Positions 1 to 5,922 of a stretch of 11,373 bases of DNA are shown piece after piece; the stretch's first letter is position 1, and each line of letters begins with the position of its first letter. Below the pieces are notes generated by a model. It was not told the DNA's origin. It made no database searches and saw nothing but the letters and a program-made list of their open reading frames with translations. A program made the translations under genes and the position numbers. Where the stretch lies: the NCBI GenBank assembly GCA_023397905.1, contig JAEWSZ010000163.1, positions 1-11,373 of the forward strand. Reading direction: 5' to 3'. Source of the stretch: Bacillota bacterium. Its GTDB lineage: Bacteria > Bacillota > Clostridia > Acetivibrionales > DSM-1351.

Positions 1-400
1 GTTCATACCCCTGCTGGCAGTTCAGCATCTTTTCAATATCGCTGGAATGTTCCTTGTGGTAGGAATTTACCCAGCAAGTGCCCAGACCGTAAGCCTGTGC
101 GGCGATTATCATGTTCTCTGTGGCGGCGCAGGCATCTTCCAGCCGGCATTCCGACTCCCGGCAGAACACCGCGATACACGCGCCCGCCTGTTTGATAAAT
201 TTTCCGTACCTGCACCTGTCCGCAATTTTTTCTCTCAGAGCTTCCGAAGTGACTGCCACAAACACCCAGGGCTGGTGGTTGTACCCGCTGGGGGCCATCC
301 GGCCGCAGTCCACAATATCCTCAATAATACTTTTGTCCACCGGCTTATCCAGATACTTTCTCACGCTGATCCGCGACTTGATATTTTTTATTGTCTCCAC
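1..400 (-). CDS. Nitroreductase family protein, 3' part cut by the window edge
   Basis: FMN-dependent nitroreductase-family oxidoreductase, probably cytoplasmic; such enzymes transfer electrons from NAD(P)H to nitro compounds, quinones or enones. The real substrate cannot be read. I translated the minus strand from a GTG at 398-400, chosen because GGAGGT lies 5 bases upstream; the nearby ATG (411-413) is in another frame. The 133 visible residues start VETIKNIKSRISVRKYLDKP. The FMN-phosphate-binding SVRKY segment is at 12-16, the loop APSGYNHQPW at 36-45, and ENMIIAAQAYGLGTCW at 95-110 is the usual central helix and turn. The C-terminal 40-60 residues of a normal 170-190 residue protein are missing because the window ends. 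It diverges from a second nitroreductase at 633 and has its own promoter. Family assignment is firm; substrate unknown. Confidence 0.9.
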   Translation of the reverse strand, partial: METIKNIKSRISVRKYLDKPVDKSIIEDIVDCGRMAPSGYNHQPWVFVAVTSEALREKIADRCRYGKFIKQAGACIAVFCRESECRLEDACAATENMIIAAQAYGLGTCWVNSYHKEHSSDIEKMLNCQQGYE

Positions 401-497
401 CGGGCACCTCCATACATTTATTAAAATATATTTTTTCAAGATATACTTTGCCGGGACAGACCACTTGACATATAATCCCGATTGTTGTTCTACTATC

Positions 498-526
498 ATT
501 ATATTTCCGTATATGGCCATTATCAA
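498..526 (-). promoter_or_regulatory. Sigma-A-type promoter for the leftward nitroreductase
   Basis: On the minus strand there is a -35 box TTGATA (521-526), a 17-base spacer and a perfect -10 box TATAAT (498-503). Transcription would begin near 491, giving a leader of about 90 bases before the GTG at 400. The 8-bp palindrome ATGGCCAT (513-520) lies inside the spacer and could be a regulator contact. Confidence 0.7.
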
Positions 527-538
527 TCTAAAATATTG

Positions 539-567
539 TTGAACCTTACGTATTCAAGGATTATAAT
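539..567 (+). promoter_or_regulatory. Sigma-A-type promoter for the rightward nitroreductase, with an operator-like inverted repeat
   Basis: A -35 box TTGAAC (539-544), a 17-base spacer and a perfect -10 box TATAAT (562-567) drive the gene at 633; the start site would be near 574. An inverted repeat, TTGAA (539-543) and TTCAA (553-557) separated by 9 bases, covers the -35 box and most of the spacer, where a repressor would act. The -35 boxes of the two divergent promoters are only 12 bp apart, so one regulator could control both. The operator reading is inference. Confidence 0.7.
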
Positions 568-591
568 TCATATATAACATTATAACTGATT

Positions 592-607
592 GGGAGCCAC
601 GGCTCCC
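592..607 (+). other. Short GC-rich hairpin in the leader of the rightward nitroreductase
   Basis: The perfect inverted repeat GGGAGC-CACG-GCTCCC folds into a 6-bp stem with a 4-base loop, 14 bases before the GGAGGT ribosome binding site (622-627). No run of T follows, so it is not an intrinsic terminator. It could protect the 5' end of the mRNA or tune translation. Confidence 0.45.
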
Positions 608-632
608 TGCCGCTAATAATCGGAGGTGCGCT

Positions 633-1205
633 ATGATCAAGGATTTAATAATAAAAAACAGGACCTACAGAAGGTTTTATCAGGACACGGCAATAGAGAG
701 GAACATACTGGAGGAGCTGATAGACCTGGCAAGGCTGTCGTCGTCGGGGGCCAATCTGCAGTCCTTGAAATACATTATTTCCAACAGCGCCGAAAAGAAC
801 GCCCTGATTTTCAACCGTTTGAAATGGGCTGGCTATCTGGCTGACTGGAACGGCCCCGAGGAAGGTGAAAGGCCCTCTGCCTATATCATCATGCTTGGTG
901 ACAGGGAAATAAGCAAAAACTACTTCTGGGATCACGGCATAGCCTGCCAGAGCATACTTTTAGGCGCCTGCGAAAAAGGTCTGGGCGGCTGCATGTTTGG
1001 CTCGGTGGACATAAATGGGCTGAGAGCCGACCTGGATATACCCGCCAGCTTCGATATCCTTCTGGTAATTGCCCTGGGAAAGCCCAAAGAGGAAGTTGTT
1101 CTGGAGCAGTGCAAAAACAGTGCCGATATCAGATACTGGAGAGATGAAAAAAGCGTACATCACGTGCCCAAGAGAAAGCTAAAGGATATTATTCTGGATA
1201 TATGA
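633..1205 (+). CDS. Nitroreductase family protein
   Basis: FMN-binding nitroreductase-fold oxidoreductase of 190 residues, a full length for a small member. The family signs are RTYRRF at 10-15, the SGANLQ loop at 38-43 that lies over the flavin, and the glycine turn GLGGCMFGS at 116-124. Residues 141-150 carry the typical ILLVIALGKP strand, and the basic tail YWRDEK...KRKLKD (168-184) is common in clostridial members. No signal peptide or membrane segment is seen, so it should be cytoplasmic. The ATG at 633 follows GGAGGT by 5 bases. The stop overlaps the next ATG by four bases, which implies translational coupling to the phosphatidyltransferase. It is a distant paralogue of the leftward gene at 1-400. 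Substrate unknown. Confidence 0.9.
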   Translation: MIKDLIIKNRTYRRFYQDTAIERNILEELIDLARLSSSGANLQSLKYIISNSAEKNALIFNRLKWAGYLADWNGPEEGERPSAYIIMLGDREISKNYFWDHGIACQSILLGACEKGLGGCMFGSVDINGLRADLDIPASFDILLVIALGKPKEEVVLEQCKNSADIRYWRDEKSVHHVPKRKLKDIILDI

Positions 1206-1729
1206 CAATACCAAATATTTTATCGCTGTGCAGAATGGTGCTGTCCCTGATTTTACTGCTTCTCAGGCCCTTTAGCGCCGCATTTTATGCAATATATGTC
1301 CTCTGCGGGCTAAGTGACTTTGCCGACGGGTTCATTGCCAGAAAAACAGGGACGGCGAGCAGGTTGGGCGAAAAGCTCGATTCCCTGGCCGATCTGGTAA
1401 TGGTCTGCGTCCTGTTTGTCATACTGTATCCGGTACTCCATCTCACAGCCGGCCTTGCCGCCTGTATCATTCTGATATTCATTGTCAGAGCCCTATCGGT
1501 TGCGATTGTTTTTAAAAAGCACAGAACCTTTGCGATACTTCATAGCTACGGCAACAAAATCTCGGGAATGCTCCTGTTTATATTCCCTCTGTTGCTGCCT
1601 TTGGCGCCTTCAACCGTACTGATGTACATTATCTGCGCCATAGCGGGCGTATCTGCCCTGGAGGAATTGCTTATCCATCTGACTTCGAAACAGCTGGAGG
1701 TAAACAGGAAAAGTATTTTTAAAATCTGA
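1202..1729 (+). CDS. CDP-alcohol phosphatidyltransferase family membrane enzyme
   Basis: Integral membrane enzyme that transfers a phosphatidyl group from a CDP-linked lipid to an alcohol acceptor in phospholipid synthesis. The 175 residues contain the complete family signature D-x2-DG-x2-AR-x8-G-x3-D-x3-D: D39, D42, G43, A46, R47, G56, D60 and D64. These aspartates bind two divalent metals and the last is the usual catalytic base. The N-terminus TIPNILSLCRMVLSL is typical of PgsA-like members, and hydrophobic segments lie near 13-36, 64-84, 85-105, 120-136 and 138-155. The length is close to PgsA (about 180), but the acceptor (glycerol-3-phosphate, inositol, serine or other) cannot be decided. 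The ATG overlaps the nitroreductase stop (ATGA), and no strong ribosome binding site of its own is seen, so reinitiation is likely. Confidence 0.9.
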   Translation: MTIPNILSLCRMVLSLILLLLRPFSAAFYAIYVLCGLSDFADGFIARKTGTASRLGEKLDSLADLVMVCVLFVILYPVLHLTAGLAACIILIFIVRALSVAIVFKKHRTFAILHSYGNKISGMLLFIFPLLLPLAPSTVLMYIICAIAGVSALEELLIHLTSKQLEVNRKSIFKI

Positions 1730-1807
1730 AATCTTGCTTAACTTCATTAACATAACTCCCCTTGAATGAATATTATGTATAAGCAACATATATGGAGTGG
1801 AGTTATT

Positions 1808-2857
1808 ATGCTGATTTTTAAATCATTAGCCCCAAGTTTGATAAATTTTAATCTCTGGTTTTCTATACTGTTAATTGCCATTTTTGTCGTAGTTCTTTTC
1901 ATACCTATAATATATGACCACGTATCGGCCTGGATGTCCTATAAACTGGCGGAGAGAAGATTCAATTCCGCCAGCAAAAGAGTCCTTACGGGAGCCACGA
2001 GAAAAAGGGACGACGGCGACGGCGCCATAGACGAATTGATAAGCTCGGCAGGCTACGCCTACAGCTTCAAGGATGACGTGTTCTTTTCCACCATGTACGC
2101 CTGGCAGCGAAGCATGGGATACTGCCGTCTTTACGATGAGGCATCGGCCCCTCTGGGAATGGTCATAGACTGTGAGCCCATCCATTTCTCCTATAACGGC
2201 AAGCGCTGGCTCATTGAGTTCTGGAAAGGCCAGTACGGCATGACCACAGGCTGCGAATTAGGCATATACAACACAAGATGGCCCGACTTAAATATCCCTG
2301 GTGTTTTTGACGGAACATACTACAATTGCGCAAGCAACAGTGAAAGAATGTACATGGGATTCATTCTCTATAAAAACGGCCAGGAGATCATCAAAAGAAA
2401 AGCTACCCACTGGTGGCTGACAGGCTTCAAGCTGGGCGAGTACTCAGAGCCCTCCGAACTGAAAATGGACGTCTATTTCAGATTTAAAAGCAAAACCATG
2501 CGGGATGCTTTTCTGGGCGGCCTCAGGAAGGCCGGCTATAAAGACAGTGAATTTGAAGTAAACGGAGGAATTGTGTATATCAATTTTGACAAGCCTCATA
2601 CCAAACAGCCTTTAAGCCGTTACAGCCTCACCGCCAGGCTTATGATGCAAAGCAATAAAAGATGGTGCGACTCCTATCAGCTTGTGACAAAGGGTTATAC
2701 CAGTATGAAGGATAAATTGACGGCGGTCAAGGAAAACTCTCCGGAACTCTATTCGGAGGTTTTCAAAATAGGTAAAGTCGCATCGCTTTACAACATTTTT
2801 GATAAAATTTCAGAATTCCTGTATATAACGCCAACAAATACTCAATTTCCCGAGTGA
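1808..2857 (+). CDS. Membrane-anchored DUF4474-like protein of unknown function
   Basis: A 349-residue protein with one N-terminal membrane helix (about 14-36, LWFSILLIAIFVVVLFIPII) followed by a large soluble domain. The core at about 82-155 is rich in aromatic residues and carries GYAYSFKDD, a W-QRSMGYCRLYDE block, IDCEPIHF, WLIEFWKGQYG and MTTGCELGIY. This pattern matches my memory of DUF4474 from Clostridia, which has no known activity; no search was run. I prefer the ATG at 1808 because GGAG lies 5 bases upstream (1799-1802). The in-frame ATG at 1766 would add 14 polar residues and has no ribosome binding site. The metallophosphoesterase follows 12 bp after the stop, so the two are probably co-transcribed and may act together. 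A 78-bp gap separates it from the gene upstream. Confidence 0.75.
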   Translation: MLIFKSLAPSLINFNLWFSILLIAIFVVVLFIPIIYDHVSAWMSYKLAERRFNSASKRVLTGATRKRDDGDGAIDELISSAGYAYSFKDDVFFSTMYAWQRSMGYCRLYDEASAPLGMVIDCEPIHFSYNGKRWLIEFWKGQYGMTTGCELGIYNTRWPDLNIPGVFDGTYYNCASNSERMYMGFILYKNGQEIIKRKATHWWLTGFKLGEYSEPSELKMDVYFRFKSKTMRDAFLGGLRKAGYKDSEFEVNGGIVYINFDKPHTKQPLSRYSLTARLMMQSNKRWCDSYQLVTKGYTSMKDKLTAVKENSPELYSEVFKIGKVASLYNIFDKISEFLYITPTNTQFPE

Positions 2858-2869
2858 GGTCGATGCCAT

Positions 2870-3775
2870 ATGAATAAATTAAAGAGAGTTACACAAATAT
2901 TTAACTCATCGGAGATAATACCCTTTGACGATTTCTCCAATATTGTGCTGATGAGCGATTGCCACAGGGGAGACGGCAGCTGGGGAGATAATTTCCTGAA
3001 AAATAAAAATATTTTCTACGCTGCCCTGACACATTACTATAATAACGACTATACCTATATTGAATTAGGCGACGGCGATGAGCTGTGGGAGAATAAAAAT
3101 CTTTCCGATATCATGCAGGTGCACAGGGATGTGTTCGGGCTGCTGGCCAAATATCATGATGAAGGAAGATTGTATCTCCTGTTTGGCAATCACGATATGG
3201 AAAAGAAAAACTACAAATATGTGAGAAGTAATCTGTACCGGTACCACGTCCAGCGGGAACAGAGCGACATGTCAATATTCAGCGGTATGAATATCCACGA
3301 AGGACTTATCCTGAGGCATGTGGAGACAAATGACAAGATCCTTCTGATCCACGGCCACCAGGTTGATACCATGAACGGTACCTTCTGGAGATTGAGCAGA
3401 TTCCTGGTCAGATATATATGGAGACCCCTTGAAACCTTCGGTGTAAATGACCGGACCAGCACAGCAAAAAATTATGAAAAGAAGATGTCCGTTGCAAACA
3501 AGCTGTCCGAGTGGGTTATGAAGGAAAAGCATCTGCTGATAGCCGGGCACAATCACAGGCCCATGTTTCCCGAACCCGGACAGGCGCCGTACTTTAATGA
3601 CGGGAGCTGCGTCCATCCCAGCAGCATAACAGCCGTAGAAATTTCCGAAGGCAATATAAGCCTGGTAAAGTGGAGCGTAAAGGTGAGAAGCGACGGAACA
3701 CTGTATGTCGACAGGGACATACTCGGAGGTCCCCGGAAACTGCAGTCTTATTTTGACTATATAAACGGGGTATAG
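2870..3775 (+). CDS. Calcineurin-like metallophosphoesterase
   Basis: A 301-residue two-metal phosphoesterase with all the usual motifs in order: D30-x-H32 (SDCHRGDG), G67-D68 (GDGDELW), G-N107-H108-D (GNHD at 106-109), H161-G-H163 and the terminal G-H227-N-H229. All metal and phosphate ligands are intact, so it should be active. There is no signal peptide or clear membrane helix, so it is probably cytoplasmic, perhaps at the membrane through its DUF4474-like neighbour. Spacing of the motifs recalls UDP-2,3-diacylglucosamine hydrolase relatives, but a Gram-positive bacterium would not make lipid A, so another phospholipid or nucleotide substrate is more likely. The ATG at 2870 follows GAGGT by 9 bases and lies 12 bp after the previous stop. 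Confidence 0.9.
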   Translation: MNKLKRVTQIFNSSEIIPFDDFSNIVLMSDCHRGDGSWGDNFLKNKNIFYAALTHYYNNDYTYIELGDGDELWENKNLSDIMQVHRDVFGLLAKYHDEGRLYLLFGNHDMEKKNYKYVRSNLYRYHVQREQSDMSIFSGMNIHEGLILRHVETNDKILLIHGHQVDTMNGTFWRLSRFLVRYIWRPLETFGVNDRTSTAKNYEKKMSVANKLSEWVMKEKHLLIAGHNHRPMFPEPGQAPYFNDGSCVHPSSITAVEISEGNISLVKWSVKVRSDGTLYVDRDILGGPRKLQSYFDYINGV

Positions 3776-3850
3776 TTTCCGCTTATATTGCAAAAATATT
3801 ATAAAGAGCGAAGCAAGATTCGGTGGGCACACTGATATCCTTCGTGTAAT

Positions 3851-3873
3851 AAAAATCCGCACAGGCGGCTTTT
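3851..3873 (+). terminator. Weak intrinsic terminator candidate after the metallophosphoesterase
   Basis: CCGC-ACAG-GCGG (3857-3868) forms a four-pair GC stem, flanked by AAAA on the left and TTTT on the right that can extend it after one mismatch. The T run is short and the stem small, so termination may be leaky or absent. If it works, it closes the 633-3775 transcript. Confidence 0.3.
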
Positions 3874-3897
3874 ATGTACACCATTTTTTGTGTATAT
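3874..3897 (+). other. AT-rich hairpin in the leader of the small-protein gene
   Basis: ATGTACAC (3874-3881) and GTGTATAT (3890-3897) pair over eight positions with one G-T wobble, leaving an 8-base loop of CATTTTTT. The hairpin ends 9 bases before GGAGGT (3907-3912). No convincing promoter was found in 3776-3916, so the small gene may be read through from upstream or have a non-consensus promoter. Confidence 0.35.
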
Positions 3898-3916
3898 GGA
3901 AAATATGGAGGTATTT

Positions 3917-4069
3917 ATGGCAAAGAAAGGGATGCGAAGGCCGGATCCTTCCGCGCCCCACGGAACTGAAAGCAACCATTCACAACATTTTCAAAAAAAT
4001 GACGTGAGGCCGGTTCCTGAAATCCAGGGCAAAGCCAGGACCGGAAATAAAAAAGCCGGCCCTGCCTGA
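3917..4069 (+). CDS. Small basic hydrophilic protein, function unknown
   Basis: A 50-residue protein starting MAKKGMRRPDPSAPHGTESN, with HFQKND at 24-29, VPEIQGKA at 33-40 and a Lys/Gly tail KKAGPA. GGAGGT at 3907-3912 lies 4 bases before the ATG, one of the strongest ribosome binding sites here, and a bidirectional terminator follows the TGA by about 20 bases; both argue that it is a real gene. It has no membrane segment, no cysteine and no hydrophobic core, and is rich in Lys, Arg, Pro, Gly, Asn and Gln, so it is probably disordered or binds a nucleic acid or another protein. The motif recalls short conserved hypothetical proteins of Clostridia, but I cannot name the family with certainty. 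Confidence 0.75.
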   Translation: MAKKGMRRPDPSAPHGTESNHSQHFQKNDVRPVPEIQGKARTGNKKAGPA

Positions 4070-4088
4070 ACTTTAACATCCGGCACGT

Positions 4089-4132
4089 AAAAATCCGGGA
4101 CCGTTTTCGCAAGAAAATCATCCCGGATTTTA
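4089..4132. terminator. Bidirectional intrinsic terminator
   Basis: An 11-bp perfect stem, AAAATCCGGGA (4090-4100) with TCCCGGATTTT (4121-4131), encloses a second small hairpin, TTTTC-GCAA-GAAAA (4104-4117), capped by a GNRA-type loop on the plus strand. T runs on both strands let it end the small-protein gene rightward and the substrate-binding protein gene leftward. The two genes converge on it. Confidence 0.9.
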
Positions 4133-4164
4133 CAATTTTATATGATACTCTTTAGTCCCATTCC

Positions 4165-5505
4165 CTATTTTGCCTTTCCAAGCTTTTGCCAGGCCGTTTC
4201 CACCTCTTTGACCGCCTTTTCCTTATCGTATGTCCTGGCAATATATCCCTGCATGATCTCGCCCAATTTCATATGAAAGTCGTCGGTGGCGTAGTTTATG
4301 CTAAGTTCTCCTGCTTTATTGCTCGAAAGGTAGTTCTTTACCTCGTTTCCGATCTGGGTATTGGGAATTGGCGCATCCTTGATCGGCGGTATTACCTTTG
4401 CCGTTTCCTCAAACCACTTTGCTCCATAGTCGGAGGTGTACAGCCAATTATACAGCTCCAGGGCATCCTTTTTGACTTTTGAATCCTTATAAATTCTCAC
4501 CGCCTGGTCCGCTCCAGTAACCAACAGCGACTCAGCAGGATTTCCGCTGGTGGGATAGCCTGTAAAACCGATTTTTAATTTGGGATTTATTTTAGTTATC
4601 TCAGCCTCCACCCAGGACCCCTGCCCCAGCAGCATGGCTGCCTTTCCGCCTGCAAATGCGGCTATCTCCGCATTCCGGTCGGTTTCAAGAGGTTTTTCAT
4701 CTCCGTATTTTACTGTCATATCCACAAAATTGAACCAGTTGTCGTTTATTATTGGATAATCGGCCAGTTTTGCCTTCCCCTCGGTGAACTTTTTTACAAG
4801 CCCCTGGGTGTCGTTGGGCTGGGCCGCATCAAAAAAATGCATAAGCATATTTTTAAATACGGGCCATTCCTTGTAGCCTGTTGTAAAGGGCTGTATGCCT
4901 GCGGCCTTGAGCTTTTCGCATGCCGTTCCAAGCTCTATCAGAGTTTTTGGCACAGTTATTTTGTTATTTTCAAATATTTCCTTGTTGTAGAGCATGCCGA
5001 AAGCATTTATTTTCATGGGAAAGCCGTAAACCTTGTCCTCATCCGACATTATCTTTTTAACATCATCTTTCAGGGACTTTACAAAGGGCTCCTTGGTCAG
5101 GTCCTCCGAATACTTTTCATATGTTTTGATCTCGCTTCCGGCAGAGGTTGTAAATACATCGGGTATATCTCCCGAATTAAGCTTTGCTTTTAATTTTATA
5201 AGATAGTCGACCCATACTGTTTCAAGGTTTACAGTTACATTGGGCTTGATTTTTTTATATTCGGCAATGCAGGCTTTCATGGCGGCTTCGTATTCAGGAC
5301 TGTTATCAAAAATTTTAATGGATACCGGTCCCGTGGAGGCGGCGGTTTTCTGCGAAGCCGTTGATTCCGATTCTGAAGAGGAGGACGATTCCATGGATGT
5401 TTCCGAAGCCGAAGCCATCGATTCCTCCTGGGATTTTTTACAGCCTGCAAATACATTAACAACCAGTATGAGAGTCATTGCCAGACATAAAATGCGTTTC
5501 TTCAT
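4165..5505 (-). CDS. ABC transporter extracellular substrate-binding lipoprotein (family 1, sugar type)
   Basis: A 446-residue solute-binding lipoprotein that captures a substrate, most likely a carbohydrate, outside the cell. A signal peptide (KKR, then a hydrophobic stretch) ends in the lipobox FAGC with C22 as the lipidated cysteine; Phe at -3 is tolerated but not ideal. Residues about 25-59 form a Ser/Glu/Ala-rich linker to the surface. The binding domain starts near 60 (VSIKIFDNSPEYEAAM) and shows family-1 features: YKKIKPNVTVNLE (83-95), DIPDVFTT (113-120), YGFPMKINAFGMLYNKEIFE and AFAGGKAAMLLGQGSWVE. AGGAG (minus, 5515-5519) lies 9 bases before the ATG. No permease or ATPase gene adjoins it, so its partners must be elsewhere, or it feeds a sensor. 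It is probably monocistronic. Confidence 0.92.
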   Translation of the reverse strand: MKKRILCLAMTLILVVNVFAGCKKSQEESMASASETSMESSSSSESESTASQKTAASTGPVSIKIFDNSPEYEAAMKACIAEYKKIKPNVTVNLETVWVDYLIKLKAKLNSGDIPDVFTTSAGSEIKTYEKYSEDLTKEPFVKSLKDDVKKIMSDEDKVYGFPMKINAFGMLYNKEIFENNKITVPKTLIELGTACEKLKAAGIQPFTTGYKEWPVFKNMLMHFFDAAQPNDTQGLVKKFTEGKAKLADYPIINDNWFNFVDMTVKYGDEKPLETDRNAEIAAFAGGKAAMLLGQGSWVEAEITKINPKLKIGFTGYPTSGNPAESLLVTGADQAVRIYKDSKVKKDALELYNWLYTSDYGAKWFEETAKVIPPIKDAPIPNTQIGNEVKNYLSSNKAGELSINYATDDFHMKLGEIMQGYIARTYDKEKAVKEVETAWQKLGKAK

Positions 5506-5535
5506 TATCCTTTTCTCCTAAAAATAATAATTCAT

Positions 5536-5557
5536 AAAGCCAATAACTGTTGGCTTT
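5536..5557 (-). promoter_or_regulatory. Perfect 8-bp hairpin in the leader of the substrate-binding protein gene
   Basis: AAAGCCAA (5536-5543) and TTGGCTTT (5550-5557) are a perfect inverted repeat around a 6-base loop, about 16 bases upstream of the AGGAG ribosome binding site. In the leftward mRNA it forms a stem followed by AU-rich sequence without a continuous U run. It could be a DNA operator (a symmetric half-site pair), an mRNA stabiliser or a leaky attenuator. It does not match the catabolite-response consensus as I know it. Confidence 0.45.
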
Positions 5558-5582
5558 CAGCCGGTAAGTGATTTGTCCGGAC

Positions 5583-5746
5583 CTAGTGATATGTAACATT
5601 TAAATTCATATATTGCCGGCGGTTAAATTTCCCCGGGACGTCGTTGTCGTCAGTTGAAATAAAGCGATTATTCCGCCCTCCTCCGCCTAGTCCTGAGAAA
5701 ACTTTCCTCACCGGGCAATATACGGTTTGATGTTACAGACCACTAG
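5583..5746. repeat. 164-bp inverted-repeat element, MITE-like
   Basis: The ends are a 17-bp inverted repeat with 15 matches: CTAGTGATATGTAACAT (5583-5599) against the complement of 5730-5746. Inside it a second pair continues the symmetry: TATATTGCC (5609-5617) and GGCAATATA (5714-5722), plus flanking CCGG-type bases. The two terminal arms are thus about 37 bp long with a 2-base size difference. The dinucleotide TA sits just inside both ends (5584-5585 and 5744-5745), which fits the TA target duplication of IS630/Tc1-mariner elements, with a 158-bp body at 5586-5743. The centre (5618-5711) is more GC-rich and has no gene. Alternatives: a long structured leader RNA for the substrate-binding protein gene, or two facing binding sites. 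Confidence 0.5.
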
Positions 5747-5922
5747 TGATCTATTACAGTATTATTTGTTTAGGATTTGCAGCAGTCTAATAATATATGT
5801 ATATACAGACAAAAATTAACTTGAATATTTTTTCTCTCCTTCCATTGACCCGGTTTTTGAAGTAAAATAGTTTTATACAATTATTTGCTTTACAAACATC
5901 ATCGGACATACGGAGAATAATT
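5747..5922. other. AT-rich intergenic stretch upstream of the ABC exporter
   Basis: This stretch holds no gene. The sequence just outside the element (5743-5758) repeats its left end imperfectly in direct orientation (13 of 16 bases). GTATATAC (around 5800) is a small palindrome. A TTGACC box at 5845-5850 is a plausible -35 for the exporter, but the region 16-18 bases downstream lacks a good -10 (TAAAAT at 5863 is too close, TATACA at 5874 too far). GGAG at 5912-5915 is the ribosome binding site for the ATG at 5923. No known riboswitch motif was recognised. Confidence 0.4.
5761..5790 (-). promoter_or_regulatory. Possible promoter for the substrate-binding protein gene
   Basis: On the minus strand a TTAGAC box (5785-5790), an 18-base spacer and AATAAT (5761-5766) give a fair sigma-A match. 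If used, the transcript would carry a leader of about 250 bases including the whole inverted-repeat element and the hairpin at 5536-5557. A promoter nearer the gene cannot be excluded. Confidence 0.35.

Noticed and set aside
465..496. TTGACA at 465-470 as a rightward -35 box
   Set aside because: The nearest -10-like sequence (TACTAT, 491-496) is 20 bases away, and TTGAAC-17-TATAAT at 539-567 is far better and closer to the gene.
1766..1807. Longer N-terminus for the DUF4474-like protein from the ATG at 1766
   Set aside because: No ribosome binding site precedes it, while GGAG lies 5 bases before the ATG at 1808.
3272..3862. A 196-codon open frame on the minus strand
   Set aside because: It mirrors the metallophosphoesterase, whose catalytic motifs are all in place on the plus strand.
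5506..5922. T-box or known riboswitch in the lipoprotein/exporter gap
   Set aside because: I found no T-box consensus and no riboswitch motif I recognise. The symmetric structure is better explained by terminal inverted repeats.
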